From Sphingomonadaceae bacterium (lineage in GTDB: Bacteria; Pseudomonadota; Alphaproteobacteria; Sphingomonadales; Sphingomonadaceae), in the NCBI GenBank assembly GCA_019454625.1, contig JACFNY010000024.1:220-11040 (forward strand): a stretch of 10,821 bases of DNA. The letters run 5' to 3'. A program made the translations under genes and the position numbers. This document shows positions 1 to 8,510 of this stretch, in pieces; within the stretch, counting starts at the first letter, position 1; each line of letters opens with the position of its first letter. Below the pieces are notes generated by a model. That model was not told where the DNA came from and did no database searches. It was given only the letters and a program-made list of their open reading frames with translations.

Positions 1-1003
1 AGCGCTCCACGGTTTCCGGGCCGACGGCGCGCGCCGTGGCTTTCGAAAACGCCGGCAGATCGCTTGCAAGGCTGACGCCGATCAGCGCCGTGACGTCGTC
101 GAGGTGCTTGCCGTCCCACGTTGGCCGCGCCTCGCTGACGATGCAGCCGAGATCACCCAGCAATTCCGCCGCGGAGAGAACGGCGGCACGGCAATCCTCC
201 GAAACCGGAACGCCGTTCGGGGCGTCGAGGCAATAGTGCACGCGCAGGTCGTGCACCGGTTTGCCGAGTTCCGCCGCGAGCGGGCGCTGGAGCGGCGGCG
301 CCGTGTAGGGCGCGCCGACATCGAGCCCGGCCGTCGCGTCCATCACGGCGGCGCAGTCGCGCACGGTCCGGGTCAGCACGTTGTGGCAGACGAGGCCGTG
401 CCAGTAGTCGTTCTTGTAGGGGCCGGTCGGGATGCGCCCCCGGCTCGGCTTCAGGCCGAAGACGCCGCAGCAGGACGCCGGCACGCGGATCGAACCGGCG
501 CCGTCGTTCGCATAGGCGACGGGGACGAGGCCGGCGGCGACCGCAGCCGCTGCGCCGCCGCTCGATCCGCCGGTGGAATGGCCGAGCGCCCAGGGGTTGT
601 GCGCCGGGCCGTGGAGGACGGGCTCGGTCGTCACGGACGACGACAGCTCGGGAACGTTGGTAAGGCCGAGAAGCTGGAAGCCGCTTTTCCGCAGGCGCGT
701 GACGATCTCTCCCTCGCAGGCTGCGACAGTTCCGTTGGCAAGGCGGCTCCCGAAGGAGAATTCGGCGCCCTTCATGTCGGCGATGCAGTCCTTGAGCGCG
801 ATCGGCACGCCCCTGAAGGGGCCGTCGGGCAGCGTCTTGCCCGTGAAAATCTCTGTCGACACGAAGGCGTTGATGCGCGGGTTCAGAAGCGCGATCGCCC
901 GCTGCGCGGTGTCCGCGATCTCTTCGCAGCTCAGTCTTCCCCGGCGGACCTCCCCGGCGAGAGCGGTTGCATCCAGATCGGCATACGCGGTGAAATCGAC
1001 CAT
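1..1003 (-). CDS. Amidase-signature family hydrolase (3' end cut off by window edge)
   Basis: Hydrolyses a C-N amide bond in a small amide, probably in the cytoplasm since no signal peptide is visible. Reading the minus strand from ATG at 1003 gives 334 uninterrupted codons to the window edge; family members usually have about 450-500 residues, so the C-terminal third is missing. The Ser-cisSer-Lys triad is complete: Lys71 (in GVPIALKDC), Ser147 in the glycine/serine-rich loop (GGSSGG, 145-150) and nucleophile Ser171 (in [11 protein letters not shown]). The 24-residue spacing between the serines and the following [13 protein letters not shown] stretch are typical. Substrate cannot be read: GatA, fatty-acid amide hydrolases, urea amidolyases and aryl amidases share this core. 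No GatB or GatC gene is adjacent, which argues mildly against GatA. The ribosome-binding site before ATG is weak. The gene is divergent from the oxidoreductase at 1252. Confidence 0.93.
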   Translation of the reverse strand, partial: MVDFTAYADLDATALAGEVRRGRLSCEEIADTAQRAIALLNPRINAFVSTEIFTGKTLPDGPFRGVPIALKDCIADMKGAEFSFGSRLANGTVAACEGEIVTRLRKSGFQLLGLTNVPELSSSVTTEPVLHGPAHNPWALGHSTGGSSGGAAAAVAAGLVPVAYANDGAGSIRVPASCCGVFGLKPSRGRIPTGPYKNDYWHGLVCHNVLTRTVRDCAAVMDATAGLDVGAPYTAPPLQRPLAAELGKPVHDLRVHYCLDAPNGVPVSEDCRAAVLSAAELLGDLGCIVSEARPTWDGKHLDDVTALIGVSLASDLPAFSKATARAVGPETVER

Positions 1004-1251
1004 CACTCTACATTCATGCTGGGGGCCAAGACCGTTCGCGCCTCGGCTCCGGCTGCCCGGACGATTTGCGTGGCGACGCTAGCGGGAGCGTGCAGGTCAA
1101 AAGCGAAGAACGGCACGGCGTCGTGGCAGAATCCTCCAAATGTGGATGGGATTTTGGTGATCGGGACCGCGGCAACGCGGGATGATGCGGATTTTACAGT
1201 ACCCGGCTTCGTCTAGACATTCGGGGCAGGTGCCGGGCGACAGGGAGGGCG
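1004..1251. other. Intergenic region between divergent amidase and FAD oxidoreductase
   Basis: This 248-bp spacer should hold the promoters of both flanking genes. On the plus strand TTTACA (1193-1198) and TAGACA (1214-1219) are 15 bp apart and are only a weak promoter candidate. A purine-rich ribosome-binding site (AGGGAGGG, 1242-1249) precedes the ATG at 1252. There is no copy of the TGTTA-N6-TAACA motif found elsewhere in the window. On the minus strand, 1006-1212 is free of stops for 69 codons in the frame whose TGA overlaps the amidase ATG, but that frame has no plausible start codon. Confidence 0.5.
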
Positions 1252-3189
1252 ATGAGCGGGCGGCCGAAGGATATTCCGGGCATTGATACCCGTATTGCCC
1301 GGCGCGATTTCGTCGGCGGCGTGCTCGCCGCGTCCGGCATGGTCGGCGCGGCGCCCGTCCGCGCCGCGCAAGACGCGAGCATCGCCGGGCGCTGGTCCGG
1401 CCCCGGCGGTATCGGCGACTATGCCGCCGCCAACGGCAACACGGCCGAGGTCGCCGCTGCCGCCCATCGCGTTCGGGACGGCGAGTTCGACGATGCGCTC
1501 CGGCACATCGCCGGGCGCGACGACGTCTACGATCTCGTCGTGGTGGGCGGCGGCGTCGCCGGGATGGCCGCCGCGTATGCGCTGCACACGTGCCGCGGCG
1601 CAGGCGGGCGCTGCCTGGTGCTGGAAAATCATCGCATGTTCGGCGGGGAATCGCGCGGCAACCAGATCGAGGTCGACGGCCGGATCGTCTCCGGGCCGCA
1701 GGGCGCGAACCAGACGGGGCCCTACACGACAGGGCTTCTCGGCGACATTCACCGCGCGCTCGGGCTTCCGATGGACTTCGCGTTCGCCGATGCCGCGCAC
1801 GGGTCCCGGCCGCTGAAGATCGCCAACGATCACTTCGACTGGGTCTTCAAGCGGCGAAAGGTCGCCTCGGTCGGCTACTATTGCGGCAGTAGGCACGGCT
1901 GGATCGGCGATCCGTGGGACGATGGGCTCGCCGCGCTGCCGTGGTCTGCCGACGACAAGCGTAATCTTCTCGAATGGATGCAAAGCCCCGGCGGCCATTC
2001 GGCGCCGGGCATTGTGGGCACGACGAGCGATCCGCGCAATCTTTCAGAGGCCGACGACCCCGGCAACGAGGATACGCCGCTTGCTCGCTGGCTCGACGGC
2101 ATGAGCTATCACGCGTTCGTTCGCGATGTCATGAAGTGCGATCCCTCGGCCATCGCGAGGCTGGTCGATCCCTATCTTTCGAACACGCTGGGCGCGGGCA
2201 TCGACTGCGTGTCGGCCTACGGCGCGCGCATCATGGCGATGCCGGGCGTGAGCGCGGCGGACTGGCGCAGGAGCCCCGACCGCGATTTCCTGTTCTCGTT
2301 TCCGATGGGCAACGCGATCTACCCGCGCGCGATGGTCCGCGCCATGATCCCGGCCGCCTACGCGGACGGCGGGCTGCGGACCCTCGTCTTCGGGAAAACC
2401 CGGCGGGAGGCGCTCGACCGGGCGGAGAATGCCACCCGCGTCCGGCTGCGGTCGACCGTGGTTCGTGTCGTTCACGACGGGCATCCGGACACGGCGGAAA
2501 CCGTTTCGGTGATCTACCTGCAGGACGGCCGACTTTACCGCGTGCGCGCGAAGGGAGTCGTGATGGCGTGCGGCGGCTGGATCGCCCGGCGGATCGTCGC
2601 CGACATGCCGGAGGATTACCGCGAGGCGTGGCAGGGGCTGCACTACGCGCCGATACTGGTTGCGAACGTCGCCGTCAGGCATTGGCGCTTCCTCGACAGG
2701 CTTGGCATATCGGCCGCGCGCTGGTTCGACGGCTTCGGCTACGCGACCAACATTCGCCGCCCGATGATGATCGACGGGCGGTCCGAACCGCTGTCTCCCG
2801 ACGCGCCGACGATGCTCACCTTCTACGTGCCGTTCCTGAAGCCGGGCGATCCGGTGGCGGCGCAGACGGTCGACGCGCGTATGCGCCTGTTCGCGACGTC
2901 CTTTCACGACTTCGAGATGCAGATCCGGAGACAGATGCAGGAGATGTTCGGGGCGCACGGCTTCGATGCCCGCCGCGACATCGCGGGGATCGTGCTGAAC
3001 CGGTGGGGGCACGCGTTCGTCGTGCCCGAGCCGGGGTTCTTCTTCGGTTCGCCCGATCGCCCGCCGGCGCGCGCGTATGCGCGCAGGGGCTTCGGGCGGA
3101 TCGCGTTCGGTGCAGCGGAATTGCAGGGGTATCAGACGTGGCTTGCAGCCTATCAGGAAGGGACGCGCGCGGCGCTTCAGCTGATCTGA
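1252..3189 (+). CDS. Tat-exported FAD-dependent oxidoreductase, spermidine dehydrogenase-like
   Basis: Flavoprotein predicted to oxidise an amine or related substrate in the periplasm. The 645-residue product opens with a twin-arginine signal (ARRDFVGGVL, Arg17-Arg18, then a hydrophobic stretch to about residue 34 and a likely cut near VRAAQ). A dinucleotide-binding Rossmann fold follows: YDLVVVGGGVAGMAAAYALH with GGGVAG at 99-104, then LVLENHRMFGGESRGNQ, where the acidic residue ending strand two would bind the FAD ribose. The segment before it (AHRVRDGEF...YDLVVVGGG) and the overall length resemble the SpdH-type family as I remember it (about 620-650 residues). That assignment comes from pattern memory, so the amine substrate is uncertain; a general GMC-unrelated FAD oxidoreductase is the fallback. 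The start is set by the Tat motif and AGGGAGGG just upstream. It converges on the epimerase with a 20-bp gap. Confidence 0.7.
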   Translation: MSGRPKDIPGIDTRIARRDFVGGVLAASGMVGAAPVRAAQDASIAGRWSGPGGIGDYAAANGNTAEVAAAAHRVRDGEFDDALRHIAGRDDVYDLVVVGGGVAGMAAAYALHTCRGAGGRCLVLENHRMFGGESRGNQIEVDGRIVSGPQGANQTGPYTTGLLGDIHRALGLPMDFAFADAAHGSRPLKIANDHFDWVFKRRKVASVGYYCGSRHGWIGDPWDDGLAALPWSADDKRNLLEWMQSPGGHSAPGIVGTTSDPRNLSEADDPGNEDTPLARWLDGMSYHAFVRDVMKCDPSAIARLVDPYLSNTLGAGIDCVSAYGARIMAMPGVSAADWRRSPDRDFLFSFPMGNAIYPRAMVRAMIPAAYADGGLRTLVFGKTRREALDRAENATRVRLRSTVVRVVHDGHPDTAETVSVIYLQDGRLYRVRAKGVVMACGGWIARRIVADMPEDYREAWQGLHYAPILVANVAVRHWRFLDRLGISAARWFDGFGYATNIRRPMMIDGRSEPLSPDAPTMLTFYVPFLKPGDPVAAQTVDARMRLFATSFHDFEMQIRRQMQEMFGAHGFDARRDIAGIVLNRWGHAFVVPEPGFFFGSPDRPPARAYARRGFGRIAFGAAELQGYQTWLAAYQEGTRAALQLI

Positions 3190-3209
3190 GCGGGCGGGCG
3201 CCGGGCGCT

Positions 3210-4217
3210 TCAGCCCCAGAGCGCCGGTTCCGCCGGATGGACGAGGCCCTTTTCGTAGCGCAGGCCGTGCGGCCGGTCGGCGGCGAGCAGCATCGGCCCG
3301 TCGAGATCGACGAACGCGGCGCGCTGCGCGACGAGCAGCGCCGGGGCCATCGCGAGCGACGTGCCGGTCATGCAGCCGACCATGATGCCGAGCCCCGCCG
3401 CCATGGCGGCGTCCGTGAGCGCCAGCGCCTCGGTGAGGCCGCCGGTCTTGTCGAGCTTGATGTTGATATGGCTGTACCGGCCGATCACGCGCGGCAGCGA
3501 GGCGCGATCGAGGCAGGCCTCGTCGGCGCAGAGCGGCACGGGGCTCCGGTAGCCGATGAGCGCTTCGTCGGTCTCCGGCGCGAGCGGCTGCTCGATGAGG
3601 CGGACGCCGAGCGACGCGAGCGCGGGCGCCATCCGTTCCAGAAGGTCCATCGACCAGCCGCCGTTCGCATCGACGATGAGGTCCGCGTCCGCGCGCGCGC
3701 GCCGCACCGCCTCGACGCGCGCCAGATCGCGTGCGGCTTCCACGCCGCCCAGCTTGATCTTGAAGCGGGTCCAGTCGGTCTTGTCCGCGGCCTTGCGCGC
3801 CATCGCCTCCGGGCTATCGATGCCGAGCGTGTAGACGGTGGGGCAGGGCCTGAGCGGCGGCAACCCGGCGAGCGCGGCCGCGCCGATACCCGCCCGCTTC
3901 GCATCGAGGTCCCAGAGCGCGCAGTCCACGGCGTTGCGGACGGGGCCGCGCGGCAGGGCGGCGGGAAGTTCGTCGCGGGTGATGCCTTCGGCGAGGATCG
4001 GCGCCAGCGCTGTCGCCTCGGCGACGGCTTCGTCCAGCATCGCCTCGTCGGTTTCATGCGGCTCGCACTCGCCGCGCCCGGTGAAACCGCCGGCATGGAG
4101 TTCGACGACCATCATCAGGCTGTGGGTCGTCGTGCAGCGCGCGATGCGGAACGGTTCGCGCAGGACGTGGCGCTCGGCGCGCGCGGTGATCGTGATCGGG
4201 GTCTTTTCCGGTTTCAT
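3210..4217 (-). CDS. Dipeptide epimerase (enolase superfamily, L-Ala-D/L-Glu epimerase type)
   Basis: Catalyses 1,1-proton transfer that inverts the alpha-carbon of the C-terminal residue of a dipeptide, in the cytoplasm. The 335-residue product carries the full muconate-lactonizing-type set: acid/base Lys153 and Lys155 (FKIKLGG), Mg2+ ligands Asp183 (VDANGG), Glu209 (IEQPL) and Asp232 (ADEAC), and opposite base Lys254 (NIKLDKTGG). The Asp304-Leu-Asp306 pair (DLDGP) is the DxD signature that holds the substrate amino group in dipeptide epimerases. L-Ala-D-Glu from murein is the best-known substrate of this family, but other dipeptides or an N-acyl glutamate are possible. An in-frame TTG at 4274 would add 19 residues; I reject it because that extension would translate the AT-rich palindrome at 4241-4256. 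ATG 4217 gives the normal family N-terminus. No signal peptide. Divergent from the TonB receptor. Confidence 0.9.
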   Translation of the reverse strand: MKPEKTPITITARAERHVLREPFRIARCTTTHSLMMVVELHAGGFTGRGECEPHETDEAMLDEAVAEATALAPILAEGITRDELPAALPRGPVRNAVDCALWDLDAKRAGIGAAALAGLPPLRPCPTVYTLGIDSPEAMARKAADKTDWTRFKIKLGGVEAARDLARVEAVRRARADADLIVDANGGWSMDLLERMAPALASLGVRLIEQPLAPETDEALIGYRSPVPLCADEACLDRASLPRVIGRYSHINIKLDKTGGLTEALALTDAAMAAGLGIMVGCMTGTSLAMAPALLVAQRAAFVDLDGPMLLAADRPHGLRYEKGLVHPAEPALWG

Positions 4218-4240
4218 GACGGAGCATCTTTCGTGAACAA

Positions 4241-4256
4241 TGTTATATATATAACA
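4241..4256. promoter_or_regulatory. Putative operator, perfect 16-bp palindrome (site A)
   Basis: TGTTATATATATAACA is a complete dyad, read here as TGTTA-TATATA-TAACA. It lies 23 bp upstream of the epimerase ATG (4217), a position where a bound repressor would block transcription initiation or early elongation. The same TGTTA-N6-TAACA arms recur at 8449-8464. The AT content is strikingly higher than in the surrounding coding DNA. The central TATATA could also act as part of a -10 element, so promoter and operator may overlap. Assignment to the RpiR regulator is inferred from motif sharing. Confidence 0.65.
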
Positions 4257-4349
4257 AACAGGGAAATCCGGCAACTTCGCGCATTCAGGGCAATTTCGTC
4301 TCCCGCAGGAAATATTGTTTCCAATCCCGGAGGCAATCTAATGCAATGA

Positions 4350-4365
4350 TGCTATTGACATAGCA
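4350..4365. promoter_or_regulatory. Putative operator (site B) containing a TTGACA hexamer
   Basis: TGCTA-TTGACA-TAGCA has the same 5-6-5 architecture as site A, and its arms differ by one symmetric change (T to C on one side, A to G on the other), so the dyad stays perfect. The centre is TTGACA, a consensus -35 hexamer on the plus strand pointing at the TonB receptor. I do not find a good -10 box 16-18 bp downstream, so promoter use is unproven. It lies 95 bp upstream of the receptor ATG at 4461. Confidence 0.5.
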
Positions 4366-4377
4366 ATAAAAACTTGT

Positions 4378-4393
4378 TGTCAGTTTTATTACA
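4378..4393. promoter_or_regulatory. Putative degenerate operator (site C)
   Basis: TGTCA-GTTTTA-TTACA keeps the 5-6-5 layout with one mismatch per arm to TGTTA-N6-TAACA. Its centre is 28 bp from that of site B, which could allow a regulator to contact both. It sits 67 bp upstream of the TonB receptor ATG and next to an AT-rich stretch (TACATAAT, 4390-4397) that might serve as a -10 region. It is the weakest of the four sites and in such AT-rich DNA could be chance. Confidence 0.35.
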
Positions 4394-4460
4394 TAATAGA
4401 CTTGATGTCGAACGATGCGAGTCCGGCCGCAACGGCCCGGCCATGCCAGAGGGGGAAGAT

Positions 4461-6758
<2,298 letters not shown>

Positions 6759-6771
6759 CCCGGAGCCTGAT

Positions 6772-6809
6772 CGTTTGGGATGGAAGCGGATGCGCTTCCA
6801 TCCCAAACG
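6772..6809. repeat. Perfect 17-bp inverted repeat (hairpin)
   Basis: Arms at 6772-6788 (CGTTTGGGATGGAAGCG) and 6793-6809 pair without mismatch around a 4-base loop, 13 bp after the receptor stop codon. No T-tract follows on either strand, so it is not a classical intrinsic terminator, although a stem this strong could stabilise the receptor mRNA 3' end. Its perfect symmetry and placement between convergent genes are also what one sees for REP-like dispersed palindromes. Only one copy is in this window. Confidence 0.8.
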
Positions 6810-6853
6810 TGAATCAGTCTCCATTCTATAGCCTGGACGCGGTCGGATCCCTT

Positions 6854-6883
6854 CGGCCGGGCAGCGATGCCCGGCCGTTTTTT
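6854..6883 (+). terminator. Intrinsic terminator after the TonB receptor
   Basis: A 9-bp GC-only stem (CGGCCGGGC / GCCCGGCCG, 6854-6862 and 6869-6877) with a 6-base loop is followed directly by six T residues (6878-6883). This orientation ends receptor transcripts just before they would run antisense into the M24 peptidase gene, whose stop codon begins at the last T. The minus-strand side has no T-run after the stem, so it should work mainly in one direction. Confidence 0.88.
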
Positions 6884-7542
6884 CAGTCGAGGAGCAGGTC
6901 CTCGTAGAAGGCGCCGAAGCGCCGCTCGGGATGCCGGATGTGCATCTCCAGCACCCAGAGCTGCGGCGCCGGGCTGAACGCGGCGTCCTTGAGCTCGCCG
7001 CGATGCACGAGCGCGTGCGGGAAATCGGCGAGGCGGTGCCCGCCGAGATCGAGGTTCAGCCGCCATCCCATCCGTTCGGCTTCCGCCGACGCATAGTCGT
7101 AGAGCGCCGTGCCGGCCGGACGCTCCGCGCGCCACTTCGCGGCGACGCGATCGAACAGCACGCGCACGTCGCGCTTCGCGCGGTGCATCTCGGGGTCGCT
7201 GCCGGTGACGAACGTGTCGCCCGCGTCGCCTTCCCATTTCTTCCAAACCGGGCCGATGTCGACGATGAAGATGTCGTCCTCACCGAGCACGGCGCCCGGC
7301 TCGGAAGGCTCGCCGTAGAACTTCACCGTATTCGGCCCGAAGCGCACGAAAATGCCGTGCCAGCCGCGCAGCAGTCCCGTATCCTTGAGGACGCGCCGCG
7401 CGATCTTCCCGGCCTCCTCCTCGGCCATGCCGACGCGCATCTCGGCGGCGATCGCCTCGACCGCGGCGCGGGTGCGCACGCGCGCCTCCATCATGCCGTC
7501 CCAATCGTAGTTGGGGCCGAGCTGTTCTTCGGGCCGTGTCAT
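6883..7542 (-). CDS. M24 family metallopeptidase, single-domain (aminopeptidase P/methionine aminopeptidase fold)
   Basis: Cytoplasmic dinuclear-metal peptidase that would remove an N-terminal residue or split a dipeptide. The 219-residue product is only the pita-bread catalytic domain, without the N-terminal creatinase-like domain of aminopeptidase P or prolidase. All five expected metal ligands can be placed: Asp95 and Asp106 (D-x10-D in IVDIGPVWKKWEGDAGD), His169 (LGGHRL), Glu199 (VLEMHIR) and Glu214 (FYEDLLLD). His176 or His180 may be the substrate-side histidine. The protein ends almost directly after the last ligand. No signal peptide. Its ATG (7540-7542) overlaps the TGA of the RpiR gene by 4 bp (ATGA), so the two are translationally coupled and the regulator is transcribed first. 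Substrate unknown; some M24 proteins are non-peptidase lyases or hydrolases, so peptidase is the likely but not certain role. Confidence 0.88.
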   Translation of the reverse strand: MTRPEEQLGPNYDWDGMMEARVRTRAAVEAIAAEMRVGMAEEEAGKIARRVLKDTGLLRGWHGIFVRFGPNTVKFYGEPSEPGAVLGEDDIFIVDIGPVWKKWEGDAGDTFVTGSDPEMHRAKRDVRVLFDRVAAKWRAERPAGTALYDYASAEAERMGWRLNLDLGGHRLADFPHALVHRGELKDAAFSPAPQLWVLEMHIRHPERRFGAFYEDLLLD

Positions 7543-8417
7543 GCCTCGCTCCCCCGCGTGCGCGTCGGCCGGACGAAGCCGACGAAATCGTCGTAGAGCG
7601 TGCTGATCCGTTCCAGCCGCTCCTCGACGTCGCGGCCGCCGCCGTGGCCGACGACGTCGTTCACGAGCAGGTTGATCAGCCCGACCATGGGCACCGAGCT
7701 CTGCCAGAACAGCGCGCCGTCGCTGTCCGCCGCGAGCACGTTGGTGGTGAGGCGCGGCGCCCAGTCGCAAAGCGTGTCGGTGATGATGACGAGCGGTATG
7801 CCCGCATCCGCCGCCTTTTCCGCGAGATGGCGGGACTTGCGCGAATAGCGGCGGACATCGACGATGACGAGGCAGCGGTCGTTGCGGTCCTCGAGCAGTA
7901 CGTCGGCGAAATGCCCGGAGGCGCTGTCGATGAGTTCGACGCCGGGGCGCACGTATTGCAGGTTGTGCGCGAGCAGCGCCGCGATGCCGCGCTCGGTCTG
8001 GAAGCCGACGATCTGCACGCGCCTGCTGCGCGCGATCAGCGCCACCGAATCCGCCCAGACCTTGTGCTGGCTGCGCTCGTAGACGGCGACGAGCAGCTCG
8101 ATCTCGCGCTCCAGCGTCCGCCGCCTCTTGTCGCTGTCGGTGAAGTCGGAGAGGAAATCCTGGAACGCCTGCCCGGCGAGCCACGGCAGATGCGCGGACA
8201 TGCGCAGGTGCTCCTTCAGCTCGCGGAAATGCTTGAAGCCAAGCATACGGCAGAAACGGCCGACTGTTACCGCGCTGACATCGAGCCGCTGCGCGATCGA
8301 CGCCGCCGTCTCGAACGGGATCATCTCGCGGTTGTTGAGCAGGAACAGCGCGATCTGGCGCTCCGCGGCCGTATAACCCGCATTTTCCGCCTCGAGCCGC
8401 GCGAACAGGTCGGTCAT
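7539..8417 (-). CDS. RpiR/MurR-type transcriptional regulator with SIS domain
   Basis: DNA-binding regulator of the RpiR family, which usually responds to a phosphosugar or amino-sugar phosphate bound in its SIS domain. The 292-residue product has the N-terminal HTH_6 region (about 1-75; ETAASIAQRLDVSAVTVGRFCRMLGFKHFRELK at 36-68 is the winged-helix signature) and a C-terminal SIS domain (about 130-255; RRVQIVGFQTERGIAALLAHNLQ, then VIVDVRRYSRKSRHLAEKAADAGIPLVIITD). ATG 8417 is preferred over an in-frame GTG at 8435 because AGAGTGAGA precedes it at usable spacing and nothing like a ribosome-binding site precedes the GTG. The operator-like palindrome at 8449-8464 lies 31 bp upstream, consistent with autoregulation and with joint control of the divergent serine hydrolase. 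The ligand is not readable; a non-sugar effector is possible given the peptide-handling neighbours. Confidence 0.92.
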   Translation of the reverse strand: MTDLFARLEAENAGYTAAERQIALFLLNNREMIPFETAASIAQRLDVSAVTVGRFCRMLGFKHFRELKEHLRMSAHLPWLAGQAFQDFLSDFTDSDKRRRTLEREIELLVAVYERSQHKVWADSVALIARSRRVQIVGFQTERGIAALLAHNLQYVRPGVELIDSASGHFADVLLEDRNDRCLVIVDVRRYSRKSRHLAEKAADAGIPLVIITDTLCDWAPRLTTNVLAADSDGALFWQSSVPMVGLINLLVNDVVGHGGGRDVEERLERISTLYDDFVGFVRPTRTRGSEA

Positions 8418-8439
8418 CTGATTCTCACTCTGCACATTG

Positions 8440-8473
8440 CGTCATCAATGTTACCAATATAACATTCATGACG
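8440..8473. promoter_or_regulatory. Extended operator palindrome between RpiR and serine hydrolase genes (site D)
   Basis: The core TGTTA-CCAATA-TAACA (8449-8464) matches both arms of site A exactly. The dyad extends outward to AATGTTA/TAACATT and then to CGTCAT/ATGACG, giving 14-base arms with one mismatch around a 6-base centre. It lies in the 93-bp divergent spacer, 31 bp from the regulator ATG and 46 bp from the hydrolase GTG. TATAAC (8458-8463) inside it resembles a plus-strand -10, and TATATT on the minus strand resembles a -10 for the regulator, so binding would probably occlude both promoters. Confidence 0.65.
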
Positions 8474-8483
8474 GATTCGTCAT
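8468..8483. repeat. Short inverted repeat ATGACG-GATT-CGTCAT
   Basis: A perfect 6-base-arm dyad with a 4-base centre shares its left arm with the outer arm of the adjacent operator palindrome. The hexamer CGTCAT/ATGACG therefore occurs three times within 44 bp (8440-8445, 8468-8473, 8478-8483). It may be an additional regulator contact or the trace of a small local duplication. Confidence 0.4.
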
Positions 8484-8510
8484 CGTATTGATAGGCAAGG
8501 AGGGGAAAAG

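Noticed and set aside
1076-1091. Inverted repeat ACGCT-N6-AGCGT with the same 5-6-5 spacing as the operator motif
   Set aside because: The arm sequence is unrelated to TGTTA/TAACA and short GC-rich dyads of this size are common by chance here.
104-1216. A 370-codon plus-strand open frame over the amidase gene
   Set aside because: The minus-strand amidase frame contains a complete catalytic triad and family motifs, so the plus frame is its shadow.
3190-3209. A shared terminator between the convergent oxidoreductase and epimerase genes
   Set aside because: The 20-bp gap and flanks allow only an imperfect GC-rich stem with no T-tract.
4218-4274. TTG start at 4274 for the epimerase, adding 19 residues
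   Set aside because: The extension would translate the AT-rich operator-like palindrome and is absent from the usual family N-terminus; ATG 4217 fits better.
1974-4349. A 791-codon plus-strand open frame spanning the end of the oxidoreductase and the whole epimerase gene
   Set aside because: It crosses two well-supported genes in other frames, including one on the opposite strand, and has arginine-rich low-information composition.
4355-4360. A complete sigma-70 promoter built on TTGACA upstream of the TonB receptor
   Set aside because: No TATAAT-like hexamer lies 16-18 bp downstream (the sequence there is TTGTCAGT), so only the hexamer itself is reported.
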